DNA of 64,000 nt from the NCBI GenBank assembly GCA_964566055.1, contig CAZMHI010000019.1, positions 8,198 through 72,197 on the forward strand, given 5' to 3'. The notes beneath the pieces were generated by a model. It was not told the origin of the DNA and ran no database searches. It saw only the letters and a program-made list of their open reading frames with translations. Each line of letters starts with the position of its first letter. Within the stretch, counting starts at the first letter, position 1. Source of the DNA: TMED23 sp964566055 (GTDB lineage Bacteria > Pseudomonadota > Alphaproteobacteria > Rhodospirillales > UBA2165). This document shows positions 53,523 to 62,552 of this stretch, one piece after another. Made by a program: the position numbers and the translations under genes.

Positions 53523-54800
53523 TTAGAAAAAACTTTCCATATACCAGTCGAGATCATCTTTCGTTAGTGGAAACCCGCCGTCGCTGGTCGGTTGCAGCAC
53601 TTTTTTACCACTAAGGCGGCCGATTTTTTGCTGAATTTGAACCGCCATTGCCATGCTCAATCCAGCCTTCCAAACCAAGGCTGTGATTGCCTTGGAACTT
53701 CCGGTATTCAGCATTTTACCCACGGTTTCTTTAGGCAGACCGGTCAATAATATCAAAGCATAGCGGACATAGGCGTTGTCACCTTCGCCAAGAGCGCTAT
53801 CTATTTTTTCTTCATTCAATTTGCCTTGTTTATGGTCAGCTTCCGCTCGGTCAACTGCCGGTACAATACCATCATCATCGTCTTCACTAAGTTCACCGTT
53901 TTCAATCCGCTCCCGCACAGTTTTGCGAAGCTGTTCAACCAGATCCTTTTGCTTAGAATTTTTCTCAATTAGCCGTTCCATCAGGGCTGCACTGACGAAG
54001 GTGGCAATCCGCATCACGGTACGTACCGGCAAGCCATCGCGATAGACCATTGCATTATGCCATTCTTTATTGTCTTCCGCTTCGTCAGATATTTTGTCGA
54101 ACGTGCGTTCGCTTATAACTGAATTTTTGTTTTCAAGCAGTGCCTGGGTAGCGTTTTTATTTTTTTTAGCAACCACCGCATCAACCACGGGTTCACTCAC
54201 ATTACGCCTTCTGGCTACAGCAACCAGAGCGCGTCCTTTCATGCCTCTGGCGACAATTTCCAGCAAATCAGCTTCACTCAGCAATGGTGAATATTCAAGA
54301 ATTGGTACCGAGACGATTTCCTCTAGATCTTCAGCTAAATGACGAACAATTCTTTTCGGTACATTCTCCGCACTTTTTAGTTCTTCAGCGATAATTGCCC
54401 GAACTCGCGGCAACTCGTCATTCGCTAGAACCTCCAATACCTCTAGCGCCATTTCTGTTAATTGTTCGCTTTCATCCGGATCAAGCTCCGGCACCAAACG
54501 GCCAATTTTAAAGGCAAGTTCGCATCGAACTTCCTCGTCCGGATCGGTTGAAAGGATGATATCGGCCTGAAGGGGTGTGCCTCTATTTTCCGCAACTTCC
54601 CGGCGTACTTCCGGCGCATCATCGGTGGCAAAGTAGTAGAGGATTTCTGGTTCTAAATCTTCATGGGCGGCTAATTTTTGACGTTCTTTCACAGACCCGC
54701 TAGAGGCAATCTTCCGTGCCTTCTCATAGGTCGGTTTTTTGCCAATACCCGGTTTTTTACGCCGCTTTTTTGATTTGCTGCCAAATACCCAATTTAACAT
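53523..54800 (-). CDS. DUF2336 domain protein (HEAT-like)
   Basis: 425 residues. After a basic N-terminus, repeated helical pairs (LAAHEDLEPEILYYFATDDAPEVRREVAEN, LSTDPDEEVRCELAFKIGRL) resemble HEAT repeats and match DUF2336, a family found in alphaproteobacteria near signalling proteins. Function unknown. No signal peptide or kinase domain. It ends eight bases from the Sel1 gene (convergent) and is divergent from the response regulator. Confidence 0.82.
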   Translation of the reverse strand: MLNWVFGSKSKKRRKKPGIGKKPTYEKARKIASSGSVKERQKLAAHEDLEPEILYYFATDDAPEVRREVAENRGTPLQADIILSTDPDEEVRCELAFKIGRLVPELDPDESEQLTEMALEVLEVLANDELPRVRAIIAEELKSAENVPKRIVRHLAEDLEEIVSVPILEYSPLLSEADLLEIVARGMKGRALVAVARRRNVSEPVVDAVVAKKNKNATQALLENKNSVISERTFDKISDEAEDNKEWHNAMVYRDGLPVRTVMRIATFVSAALMERLIEKNSKQKDLVEQLRKTVRERIENGELSEDDDDGIVPAVDRAEADHKQGKLNEEKIDSALGEGDNAYVRYALILLTGLPKETVGKMLNTGSSKAITALVWKAGLSMAMAVQIQQKIGRLSGKKVLQPTSDGGFPLTKDDLDWYMESFF

Positions 54801-55024
54801 GATGGTTTATATTTGAAGGTCTTTAAGGCCTTTTTCAAGTCACTTCATGCCGTTTAGACCGTCTTATTTTCGAAATTTATCGGACTAATCATACTCATTT
54901 ATGCAATATTGGATTTAGGGACCTTTTGATTAATGATTTATTTGCGGTAATCAATTGAAATCTAAGCTTGAAATACAGGATTTAATCCTCAAATAGTATT
55001 CAAGCATTTGCTATAAAATAGAGG

Positions 55025-55753
55025 ATGGACGTGGAAGCGCAAAAAACCGTACTGGCAGTTGATGATGACCCAGCTGTGTTGGAAGTCGTAAAAGATTGTC
55101 TGGATTCAGGTGGTTACAACGTTATCACCTGCCCCAATGGTGAATTAGCTTTGGATCAGCTGAAAAATAATCAAGTCGATTTAATTGTCGTCGATCTGGG
55201 CCTGCCTGACATGGACGGATTGGAATTAACTCGAGCTTTCAAGGCCCAATCACAGGCAGGTGTAATAATCCTCAGTGGCCGCTCCGATACAACTGAAAAA
55301 GTTGTCGGCCTGGAACTTGGCGCAGATGATTATTTAACCAAACCGTTTGAACCAAGAGAACTCCTGGCCCGTACTCGAAGCGTTCTTCGGCGCTCAGAAT
55401 CGTTAGCCTCGGTTACATCTTCTGACGAGGGCACAAGCTACGAATTTGACGGCTGGAGTCTCAATATCAACCGCCGGGAATTTATAAATCCAGCGGGCGA
55501 TCATATCGATCTTACGAGTGGAGAATTTGATTTTCTCAAAGTTTTTGTAGAACATCCCAATCGAGTATTATCGCGCGATCAAATTTTAGAAATCGCCTAC
55601 ACAAATGATAGTCCTGCTTATGACCGGAGTGTCGATATTCGCATCGCGCGATTAAGAAAGAAAATTGAGCAGGATCCAAAGGCGCCACAATGGATTAAAA
55701 CCGTGCGAAATGCAGGTTATATCTTTACCGCAACGGTTTCCTCAAATAGCTAG
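55025..55753 (+). CDS. OmpR-family response regulator
   Basis: 242 residues. The receiver domain holds D57 (VVDLGLP) as phosphoacceptor with acidic D13-D14-D15, S84 and K106 (LTKPFEP); the C-terminal winged helix contains LTSGEFDFLKVFVEHPNRVLSRDQIL and SVDIRIARLRKKIEQDP. It is a two-component transcription factor. No cognate histidine kinase is adjacent. It is 30 bases from the convergent STAS gene, and divergent from the DUF2336 gene. Confidence 0.93.
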   Translation: MDVEAQKTVLAVDDDPAVLEVVKDCLDSGGYNVITCPNGELALDQLKNNQVDLIVVDLGLPDMDGLELTRAFKAQSQAGVIILSGRSDTTEKVVGLELGADDYLTKPFEPRELLARTRSVLRRSESLASVTSSDEGTSYEFDGWSLNINRREFINPAGDHIDLTSGEFDFLKVFVEHPNRVLSRDQILEIAYTNDSPAYDRSVDIRIARLRKKIEQDPKAPQWIKTVRNAGYIFTATVSSNS

Positions 55754-55782
55754 AATTATTCCGAAAAATTCAAACAGTCCGG

Positions 55783-56097
55783 TTAAGATACGACTGGTAT
55801 CAGCTCGCCAAAACGTGCGACATCCATCAGGCGTTTAACCGGCCCAGAGCCTGGAATTCGCATCGCGACGTCACAATTATGCTGTTCAACTTCAGACTGC
55901 ACTCGCAGCAAAAGACCCAAACCGGCAGAATCAACCAAATCGACATCATTAAGATCAAGTATTACGCTATGATTAACCTTATCGGATAGTTGAGCGATAA
56001 TTGCCTTAAAGGTATTATTGTCTTCAAAAGTAACTCGGCCCGTAAATTGGATTTTGGTTAAATCGGATGTGTCTTTCAGAGCATATTCCATAGTCAT
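55783..56097 (-). CDS. STAS-domain protein (anti-sigma factor antagonist type)
   Basis: 104 residues, one STAS domain. LDLNDVDLVDSAGLGLLLRV carries S57, the phosphorylation serine of SpoIIAA-type proteins. Partner kinase and phosphatase are not in the window. It lies 119 bases downstream of the 327-residue gene on the same strand. It might belong to a general stress or partner-switching pathway; that is inference. Confidence 0.85.
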   Translation of the reverse strand: MTMEYALKDTSDLTKIQFTGRVTFEDNNTFKAIIAQLSDKVNHSVILDLNDVDLVDSAGLGLLLRVQSEVEQHNCDVAMRIPGSGPVKRLMDVARFGELIPVVS

Positions 56098-56215
56098 CTA
56101 CCTATCGCTGCCAGCTTATTTACTACCGCTTAAAACTATAGGCCGGATAAACAGCAGTTTGATTTCAACTGCATTTCAAAATATTTCAAAATTTTTTGAA
56201 TAGATGATAGTAGTT

Positions 56216-57199
56216 CTACAGACCCTGCTTCATATCGGTGAGAATAAAATCCGCCCGCTTAACCGGCCCACCCGAATTTTTTTGAGGAAATTTTGCCACC
56301 CAAGCTCCCATCTTGACATTGAGCGTACACAATATCCCGCCGATAGCAGTATGATTAGCTTCCACTAGTTCCTTGAAACTACTAAATTTATCGGCCGTGA
56401 TACCATCCCACATTTCATTGGTGGATTTGGAAAATACGCCAAATCTCTCACGGGCAACGTTATTCAGATTTTGGATTTTACTATTTAGCCGGTTGCTCAC
56501 GGCAACTAAATTGGCGTTCTGTTTTAATTGAGGATGTTCGAGTATTTCTGCAACTGAACTCTCAAAATCGGCTATCGCCGGCTGAACCAAATCCATACAT
56601 TGACGGAAATATGCCACCGACAAATATATATCGCCATAATCTTCCAAAAACTTCGGCACTTCAGCGATATCAATACCCAGGCGCAGCGACATCACATGAA
56701 GCTTCTCTCTGGCAAGTTTTACGTCCGGGTGGCGGAAAAGTGCTAAAACATCTGCATAACTTTTTACGTTCTCGTCGTCGCTGCCGTAAATTTCCAAAAT
56801 GAGGCGTTCGGTAAAGTGCTTCATATATTCAGTTAATTCATTTTGCTTTGAGCTTGAGAGCTTCAAATGGTCATAATCGTTTACCGGGATACCCAAATTT
56901 CGAAGTTGGACGCGCAACCCGAACACATCATAACTGTAGAGCTTCGCTAAAGCTCGCAGCAGCTTGATGTCATTTGCTTCGATTTTTGAATAAACTTGAT
57001 GAAGAGAATCGACGGCCAATTGTCCGCTACCGGCGTTGTCGTCCTCAAACAATTCTATCACACTTTGAAGGTGTGAATTCTTGATCATCCGCGTCTTACT
57101 AAGACCAGCGGTCTTCAGCGGTATGGTCGCCAATGGCAGAGTATGGACAGCATCACGATCGACGTCGCGGATACCTGGCATGGCTACAACGGTTGCCAC
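56216..57199 (-). CDS. Hypothetical helical protein, 327 residues
   Basis: I do not recognise the family. The GTG start at 57199 has AAGGAAGT upstream; a TTG at 57223 gives a longer form without a ribosome site. The protein is nearly all helical, without signal peptide or membrane helix. It contains KNSHLQSVIELFEDDNAGSG near residue 40 and a C-terminal FSSFKELVEANHTAIGGILCTLNVKMGAWVAKFPQ segment. The position beside STAS and a response regulator suggests signalling, but nothing in the sequence proves this. Confidence 0.55.
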   Translation of the reverse strand: MATVVAMPGIRDVDRDAVHTLPLATIPLKTAGLSKTRMIKNSHLQSVIELFEDDNAGSGQLAVDSLHQVYSKIEANDIKLLRALAKLYSYDVFGLRVQLRNLGIPVNDYDHLKLSSSKQNELTEYMKHFTERLILEIYGSDDENVKSYADVLALFRHPDVKLAREKLHVMSLRLGIDIAEVPKFLEDYGDIYLSVAYFRQCMDLVQPAIADFESSVAEILEHPQLKQNANLVAVSNRLNSKIQNLNNVARERFGVFSKSTNEMWDGITADKFSSFKELVEANHTAIGGILCTLNVKMGAWVAKFPQKNSGGPVKRADFILTDMKQGL

Positions 57200-57376
57200 T
57201 GTTACTTCCTTTTCCCTCCCCAAGCACCGGCGTTAAATCGGCTTATAGTGATCGGCGCTTAGCTTTAGGGCTAGGAAATTAGCGTTTTTAATGGTGCAGA
57301 AGAATAGGTAGATTCCACAGTAAAGGCCCGTAATTTCAAGTAGTTATAGTCGATTTCCCCTATTTCAAAGAGCCGG

Positions 57377-58408
57377 CTATTCAGGGTCAGCGATCGAAAT
57401 AACAACTTTTCCGCGGACCCGGCGGGACTCCATATATTCGTGAGCGTCAATGAGTTGCTCCAAGGGATATATCCGATCAATCACAGGCTTTATTTTTTCT
57501 TGTTCAATCAAGGCAGTGATTATGGCCAGCGCCTTGCCATTTTGCTGCATAAAGGACCAGGCGAAATCGCGGCCCAAATCAGCCTGTTTAGATTGGCGAT
57601 CAGCCAATTCGGCTTCATACAATTCGAGACCTTTTTCATAGCCATGCTCTGTCGTTAGCTGCATCAAAGGCGAAACGATTGAGACATAGCGGGCGCCGTT
57701 ATTCTCTTTCAGTGTCGCCAAAACCGGCTCAGTCATCTCGTGACCCAGCATATCGAGCGCCACATCACAATCTGTCAATTTTTCCTCGAATCCCTCTGCC
57801 GTGTAATCAAACACTTCATCGGCTCCCAGTGAACGCACGAGCTCAATGTTTTTGCTGCTACAGGTCGTCGCTACTTGTGCGCCCCAGGCTTTCATCCATT
57901 GGATGGCGAAGGTGCCGATACCACCCGAGCCGCGGGGTAAAAAAACTTTCTGGCCGGCAGTGTTTTCGGCTGTTAGTCCGCCGTGATCCACCAAAGCAGA
58001 CCAAGCTGTTGAAACAACATAAGGGAGGGAGGCAGCTTCCAAATGAGTTAAATTAACTGGCTTTAAGGTGGCAACATCAGCTTTGACGATGACATAGTCG
58101 GCGCAGCCGTGATTAGAGGGGGCAGAGTAAACTTCGTCACCAACACTAAACAGGGAGACATTTTCGCCGATTTTATCAACCACGCCTGAGACATCGCGTC
58201 CCATGATTATGGGCAGCTCGAACATACCATGTTGTTTAAAAAAATCGCTGCCATAGCCCCGGCGAATGGCACAATCGATATTGTTAACTGAGCTGGCATG
58301 CACCCGGATACGGATTTCATCCGGGCCGGGTTCAGGCAGTGGCGCATTCGGATTAAAAATCAGAACATCCTTGGCAGCACCATATTCATGAATTTCAACG
58401 GCTCGCAT
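57377..58408 (-). CDS. Zinc-type alcohol dehydrogenase-like (quinone oxidoreductase) protein
   Basis: 343 residues of the medium-chain dehydrogenase family. GRDVSGVVDKIGENV, the nucleotide-binding motif GSGGIGTFAIQWMKAWGAQV and a C-terminal IDRIYPLEQLIDAHEYMESRRVRGKVVI are present. The usual zinc cysteines are absent, so it is a zinc-free NADPH quinone reductase type. Its substrate is unknown. It lies 20 bases downstream of the sulfatase gene, probably the same transcript. Confidence 0.9.
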   Translation of the reverse strand: MRAVEIHEYGAAKDVLIFNPNAPLPEPGPDEIRIRVHASSVNNIDCAIRRGYGSDFFKQHGMFELPIIMGRDVSGVVDKIGENVSLFSVGDEVYSAPSNHGCADYVIVKADVATLKPVNLTHLEAASLPYVVSTAWSALVDHGGLTAENTAGQKVFLPRGSGGIGTFAIQWMKAWGAQVATTCSSKNIELVRSLGADEVFDYTAEGFEEKLTDCDVALDMLGHEMTEPVLATLKENNGARYVSIVSPLMQLTTEHGYEKGLELYEAELADRQSKQADLGRDFAWSFMQQNGKALAIITALIEQEKIKPVIDRIYPLEQLIDAHEYMESRRVRGKVVISIADPE

Positions 58409-58428
58409 TCACGAAATCCTCCAGCCGC

Positions 58429-60051
58429 TCAAAGTTGATAGAGAGCCGGATCGCCTGGAAATTCCTGGCCGTTATCTTGACCTATTTCCAGCGCAATCAA
58501 CTCGTTGAGCTGCTGATTGAGGGACAGTATAAGCTCCTGATCAACATTGCCTCCGTGAGCGAGATTGATCATTTCATTTGGGTCAGATTTCAAATCATAC
58601 AATTCCAATTCGTTATGAGCTGTCAAAGTCGCCCAATCTTCGGGACAATGATGTTCTGAGGGTTTAAAATAACGGGCAAATTTATAATGGCCGGTATGAA
58701 TGCCTCGAAATAACGCCGGATCATCAAGCGGCTGGGTCGGCTGATCATTAGGTGGTGGCGGTGGTGGCGGACCATCATGCGGTTTTAGACGCTCAAGTAA
58801 AAAATCACGCGCCGCATCAGCATCGAAGGATAACATTAGAACGCCAAAATACATCAGGATACCGCGCTCGGATCGCTCACTTGTACCCTCCGGCTGTAAG
58901 GCCGGTGATAAATCCACGCCTTTAAGCTCAGGGTAGTTCTCGGCAATCTGATCAGAGGTCAGGCCGCCCAGCGATAATAAGGTCGGTGCAATATCCAATG
59001 CCGAGCCAAGTTCCTCTGAGATGCCGCCACCCTCAATATCCGGATGAACCACCGTAAACGGCACGCGCAGATTTTCCTTATACATCATCGGGCCTTTTTG
59101 ACTCATGCCGTGAGCACCCGCCATCTCGCCGTGATCAGAGGTATAGATAATAATGGTGTTGTCTTCTTGTCCGCTTTCATGCAGCGCGTCCAACACTGTA
59201 CCTAAATGATGGTCGACGTCACGCAGACAATTGAAATAATAGGATCGAAAGCGCCGCCAGGCTGCCTCGTCATCCCGGAGCGGGCCGCCAAAAAAGTAAT
59301 CATTAAATAACTGAAAATTTCGTTGTGCCCAAGGCTTGGTTGAAAGATCATCGGTAAAGCTATCCGGCAAAGGCTCGTCCCAAATCTTATCGTAAGGGGG
59401 GCCTTCCGGGGCCGGCTTAAGGGTCGAGATCAGCCCGGGGTGAATGCGCTTTTCTTCCATATCCCCGGTGGCATCAAAAAACATAATGTCGTGGGGATTA
59501 ACAAAATTGACTGCCAGCAGCCATGGCCGTTCGTCTGAATTCGCGGCTGCGCTGTTTTTCAGCCAATCCGCTGCCTCGCTGGCAATCGCGCCATCTTGGC
59601 GATAACCTTCCCAGCTTTCACCCCAGTGATCGCCGTCGGAGCTGTAATCGGAAAAACCGTATTTCTCCAAGGCATCTTTGGTATTCGGCATAACAATTGG
59701 ATTCTGGCGCGCTGGTAAATCAGCGCCACCTAAATGCCACTTTCCTTTATAGGCCGTGTGATAGCCGGCTTCCCGCATCATATGACCGATGGTTTTAACA
59801 TCGAGCGGCAAATCGCGCTGCGGCGGCGCATCAGTATTGGCGATTATACCGGTTTTGCTGGTGTGCAGACCGGTATAGATAACCGAGCGCGACGGCGTAC
59901 ACGGCGCTGTGGTAACATGATAATTTAGAAATTCAGTGCCCTGCGCCCGCAATCTATTATGAGCGGGTAGGTCTAACCCTGGCGGTAAATCGGGACGGGC
60001 GCATTCTTGATCGGAGATAAGGAAAAGAATATTTGGCTGTGATGTAGTCAT
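58429..60051 (-). CDS. Sulfatase
   Basis: 540 residues. The FGly signature is C51-T-P-S-R55 in APCTPSRSVIYTG, with the N-terminal metal motif LFLISDQE and later YTSDHGEMAGAHG. Type I sulfatases hydrolyse sulfate esters after Cys is changed to formylglycine. There is no clear signal peptide, so it is probably cytoplasmic. A Pro-rich loop (PPPPPPND) is a low-complexity insert. The downstream oxidoreductase is 20 bases away. The sulfated substrate is unknown. Confidence 0.9.
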   Translation of the reverse strand: MTTSQPNILFLISDQECARPDLPPGLDLPAHNRLRAQGTEFLNYHVTTAPCTPSRSVIYTGLHTSKTGIIANTDAPPQRDLPLDVKTIGHMMREAGYHTAYKGKWHLGGADLPARQNPIVMPNTKDALEKYGFSDYSSDGDHWGESWEGYRQDGAIASEAADWLKNSAAANSDERPWLLAVNFVNPHDIMFFDATGDMEEKRIHPGLISTLKPAPEGPPYDKIWDEPLPDSFTDDLSTKPWAQRNFQLFNDYFFGGPLRDDEAAWRRFRSYYFNCLRDVDHHLGTVLDALHESGQEDNTIIIYTSDHGEMAGAHGMSQKGPMMYKENLRVPFTVVHPDIEGGGISEELGSALDIAPTLLSLGGLTSDQIAENYPELKGVDLSPALQPEGTSERSERGILMYFGVLMLSFDADAARDFLLERLKPHDGPPPPPPPNDQPTQPLDDPALFRGIHTGHYKFARYFKPSEHHCPEDWATLTAHNELELYDLKSDPNEMINLAHGGNVDQELILSLNQQLNELIALEIGQDNGQEFPGDPALYQL

Positions 60052-60127
60052 AATTTATGATCACACGATAGCTTGGAAAAGAAAAGGCTGGCTTGAATTA
60101 AGCAGGCCCGATGCAGGAGAGAACACT

Positions 60128-60721
60128 ATGGCCGTAGTCGTTAAACCCGCTGTCGAACGAGGCAAAATAGCGCCTTTCAAAATGGGCCACGTCGCCCTCA
60201 AAGTCCGCAATCTTGATCAAATGATTGAATGGTATGCTACCGTTTTGGAAGCCGAGATATCCTACCGCAATGATGATGTTGCTTTCATGGCCTATGACGA
60301 TGAGCACCACCGCATCGCTTTAGTCAAATTGCCGGAACTGGAACTGCCGGCGGATAACGCGACCGGTATGGACCATGTATCCTTTACCTACAAAGATTTA
60401 GGCGAGTTGCTGGCATCTTACACGCGCATCAAAGAAGCCGGCATTGAGCCTTTCTGGTGCATCATCCATGGGCCCTCGACTTCAATGTATTATAAAGATC
60501 CGGACGGTAATAAGATCGAACTGATGATCGATAATTTCGAAACCCTCGAGGAATTGGTCGAGTTTTTTGATGGCGGCGCCTATGAGGAAAACTTTATGGG
60601 TATCAACTTTGATCCAGATGAAATGGTTGAGAAGTATGACGCCGGTGTACCGGTAAAAGAACTTACCGAACGACCGAAACTCCCTGAAGGCATGTCACCC
60701 TGGGATATGCTCAAGAGTTAA
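60128..60721 (+). CDS. VOC-superfamily protein (extradiol-dioxygenase-like)
   Basis: 197 residues. The two-module fold is clear: MGHVALKVRNLDQMIEWYATVLEA and GMDHVSFTYKDLGELLASY, then YKDPDGNKIELMIDNFETLEEL. Two His and the Glu are at metal-site positions, so it may be an active ring-cleaving dioxygenase or a lyase; the family is too broad to decide. The C-terminal 40 residues are family-specific. The gene stands divergent to the sulfatase. Confidence 0.85.
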   Translation: MAVVVKPAVERGKIAPFKMGHVALKVRNLDQMIEWYATVLEAEISYRNDDVAFMAYDDEHHRIALVKLPELELPADNATGMDHVSFTYKDLGELLASYTRIKEAGIEPFWCIIHGPSTSMYYKDPDGNKIELMIDNFETLEELVEFFDGGAYEENFMGINFDPDEMVEKYDAGVPVKELTERPKLPEGMSPWDMLKS

Positions 60722-60744
60722 AAGTCTACCTGGTACACTTTTAA

Positions 60745-61311
60745 CTAAGTGAGTTCGAGTTCATTTTTATCTGTGTGCTCGAAGGTTTTTCCGTAAATAT
60801 CAACCATTGTCGTTTCGGCATAAGACAGCTTGCCATCGCCGACAATTACTTCGTGCTCGAATGATTGAGTGCTGGCTTTATCCCGCATGAATGGGGATTG
60901 CACGATGCCCCAATTTTCATCGCCGAGCTTAGCCTTTACCTTCAGAATTGTTCGACCATCAGCATCTTTTTCTCCGCCATAGATTCCGCCGGCAATTAAA
61001 CCGACAGCACGGGGAATGAGCAGAGAATGCATTACTGTTTTAGTTTCAGCATCCCACATCCAGTATCCGGTCTCATTGTGAAAAATTTGCCCATCTGATT
61101 TTCGTGATACAATTTGATGGTAGTGGAGTGCAGATAAATTTTGAGTCTCTGCGTTGGTTACTCCGCCAACCTCCGAAATAGTGATGGTTTCAAAAAACGG
61201 ATTGGTTTCCTCTCCATCGGGCTCAGGTGCTACATCAACTCCTTTATCTCCCGTCCAGACGCCAATGAGAGCTGAGAGGGGGCCATAATCAATACCTGTA
61301 GAATCATTCAT
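60745..61311 (-). CDS. FABP/nitrobindin-like heme-binding beta-barrel protein
   Basis: 188 residues from ATG 61311; a GTG three codons upstream is less likely. The start LIGVWTGDKGVDVAPEPDG, NETGYWMWD and HSLLIPRAVGLIAGG follow the DUF1794/THAP4-like family, a 10-stranded barrel that binds heme in nitrobindins. Function here is unknown. It is divergent from the dioxygenase across a region with CTGACCT repeats. Confidence 0.8.
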   Translation of the reverse strand: MNDSTGIDYGPLSALIGVWTGDKGVDVAPEPDGEETNPFFETITISEVGGVTNAETQNLSALHYHQIVSRKSDGQIFHNETGYWMWDAETKTVMHSLLIPRAVGLIAGGIYGGEKDADGRTILKVKAKLGDENWGIVQSPFMRDKASTQSFEHEVIVGDGKLSYAETTMVDIYGKTFEHTDKNELELT

Positions 61312-61345
61312 TTTTTTCACTCACTTTCCATCATCTATACCGATG

Positions 61346-61406
61346 CTGACCTCACCATAATTTTGAAAGGTCAGTGTAGAAAAGATACTAGTATTGGTTC
61401 TGACCT
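61346..61406. promoter_or_regulatory. Repeated CTGACCT motif, candidate operator
   Basis: CTGACCT at 61346-61352 and its inverse AGGTCAG at 61368-61374 form a seven-base inverted repeat; a direct copy of CTGACCTCA begins at 61400, 54 bases later. They lie in the gap between the FABP-like gene (minus) and the dioxygenase gene (plus). A hairpin TCAGG/CCTGA is further downstream at 61473-61489. Confidence 0.4.
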
Positions 61407-61560
61407 CAACCATTAACATAAATCAATTCGCTTTTCGCATCGGTCCAGAGACTGTAACCGGGACGTTTTTTATCAGGTATTTTGCCTGAAACAACCTTGC
61501 CTCATTCTGCTATTCCAGCATACGCTATCGAAAAACAAATTTAAAAATGGGAGATGCAAA

Positions 61561-62070
61561 ATGTTACCTATGCCGATCGCGGATCTTCACGATATATCTG
61601 CTCAACTCGCCGAAAGTGGTGAACGGGTGTATGTCATGTGGCAGGAAGAAGGATCACTCGCCTTTGTCGCCCGTGGCCGGGAATATCGAAGTGAATTTCA
61701 CATCGATCCCTCGGACGAAGTTATGTACATGATCAAAGGGGAAATGAACCTCCATTTCCGGTCACCAGATGGAGCAGAAGATATCTCTGTTTTGAAGGAA
61801 GGGGAGGCTATTTTTACGGCCGCTGGCATTCCCCATTCTCCCCGGTTTCCGCCAGATGCTTTTCTTCTAGTTTTGGAGCGCAAGCGGCGTGAAGGTGAAA
61901 TTGACCGGTTTCACTGGTTTTGTCCGGAATGTGACGCCTTTTTACACGAAGAGACCTTCATCGTTAACGATTACAGGCTCGACCCAGTTTCGAAAGCCTA
62001 TCAAAATTTTTTCGACTCCGAAGAATTTCGCACCTGTAGCGAATGTGGAAATGTAATGCTAAGTCCATAA
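61561..62070 (+). CDS. nbaC: 3-hydroxyanthranilate 3,4-dioxygenase
   Basis: 169 residues of the cupin family. The active-site iron ligands fit H47, E53 and H92 (FHIDPSDEVMYMIKG and GIPHSPRFP). The C-terminal rubredoxin-like pair CPEC (121-124) and CSEC (159-162) is present, as in bacterial enzymes of this class. The enzyme opens the ring of 3-hydroxyanthranilate to 2-amino-3-carboxymuconate semialdehyde. GGGAG precedes the ATG. The RidA-type gene follows 31 bases later, which fits the 2-aminomuconate branch of tryptophan/kynurenine breakdown. Confidence 0.93.
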   Translation: MLPMPIADLHDISAQLAESGERVYVMWQEEGSLAFVARGREYRSEFHIDPSDEVMYMIKGEMNLHFRSPDGAEDISVLKEGEAIFTAAGIPHSPRFPPDAFLLVLERKRREGEIDRFHWFCPECDAFLHEETFIVNDYRLDPVSKAYQNFFDSEEFRTCSECGNVMLSP

Positions 62071-62101
62071 GGACATCGTTAAACAGGGGAATATTCAGCC
62101 T

Positions 62102-62506
62102 ATGCCAAAACAAATTATTACCTCATCCACCGCGCCGACGACCGGATTTACAGATCACTCGACACCGTCCCCACTTGCCCAGGCAATTCGATGGGGCGAT
62201 GCACTATTTGTTTCCGGCCAAGGTCCGCTTGATCCCGAAACCAAGGAAGTGGTTTCAGACGATATCGAAATACAAACACGTCAGACGCTTACCAATCTGG
62301 TTGGCGTTCTGGAGGCTGCTGACGCGTCTTTGAAAAATGTGGTCAATATGCGTGTATGCCTGCGTGATGTTGCCGATTTTCCCAAATTCAACGAAGCCTT
62401 CCGTGAATTCATGCAGGGGGAAAAAGTAACCCGCACCTGCATTGGCGGCACACCACATCGCCAAGGTGTAAATGTTGAAATCGACTGTATTGCCATGTTT
62501 GATTGA
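62102..62506 (+). CDS. RidA family protein, possibly 2-aminomuconate deaminase
   Basis: 134 residues. TPSPLAQAIRWGDALFVSGQGPLDPET and the VNMRVCLRDVADFPKFNEAF segment are RidA-like; the C-terminal TPHRQGVNVEIDCIA keeps the usual conserved region. RidA relatives hydrolyse enamines and imines; in 3-hydroxyanthranilate pathways a RidA-type enzyme serves as 2-aminomuconate deaminase. It shares strand and spacing with the dioxygenase, which supports that role. A housekeeping RidA role cannot be excluded. Confidence 0.85.
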   Translation: MPKQIITSSTAPTTGFTDHSTPSPLAQAIRWGDALFVSGQGPLDPETKEVVSDDIEIQTRQTLTNLVGVLEAADASLKNVVNMRVCLRDVADFPKFNEAFREFMQGEKVTRTCIGGTPHRQGVNVEIDCIAMFD

Positions 62507-62552
62507 TAGGACAGAACCTCTGATCAAAATATTGTATGGCGAGAGGAGATTG

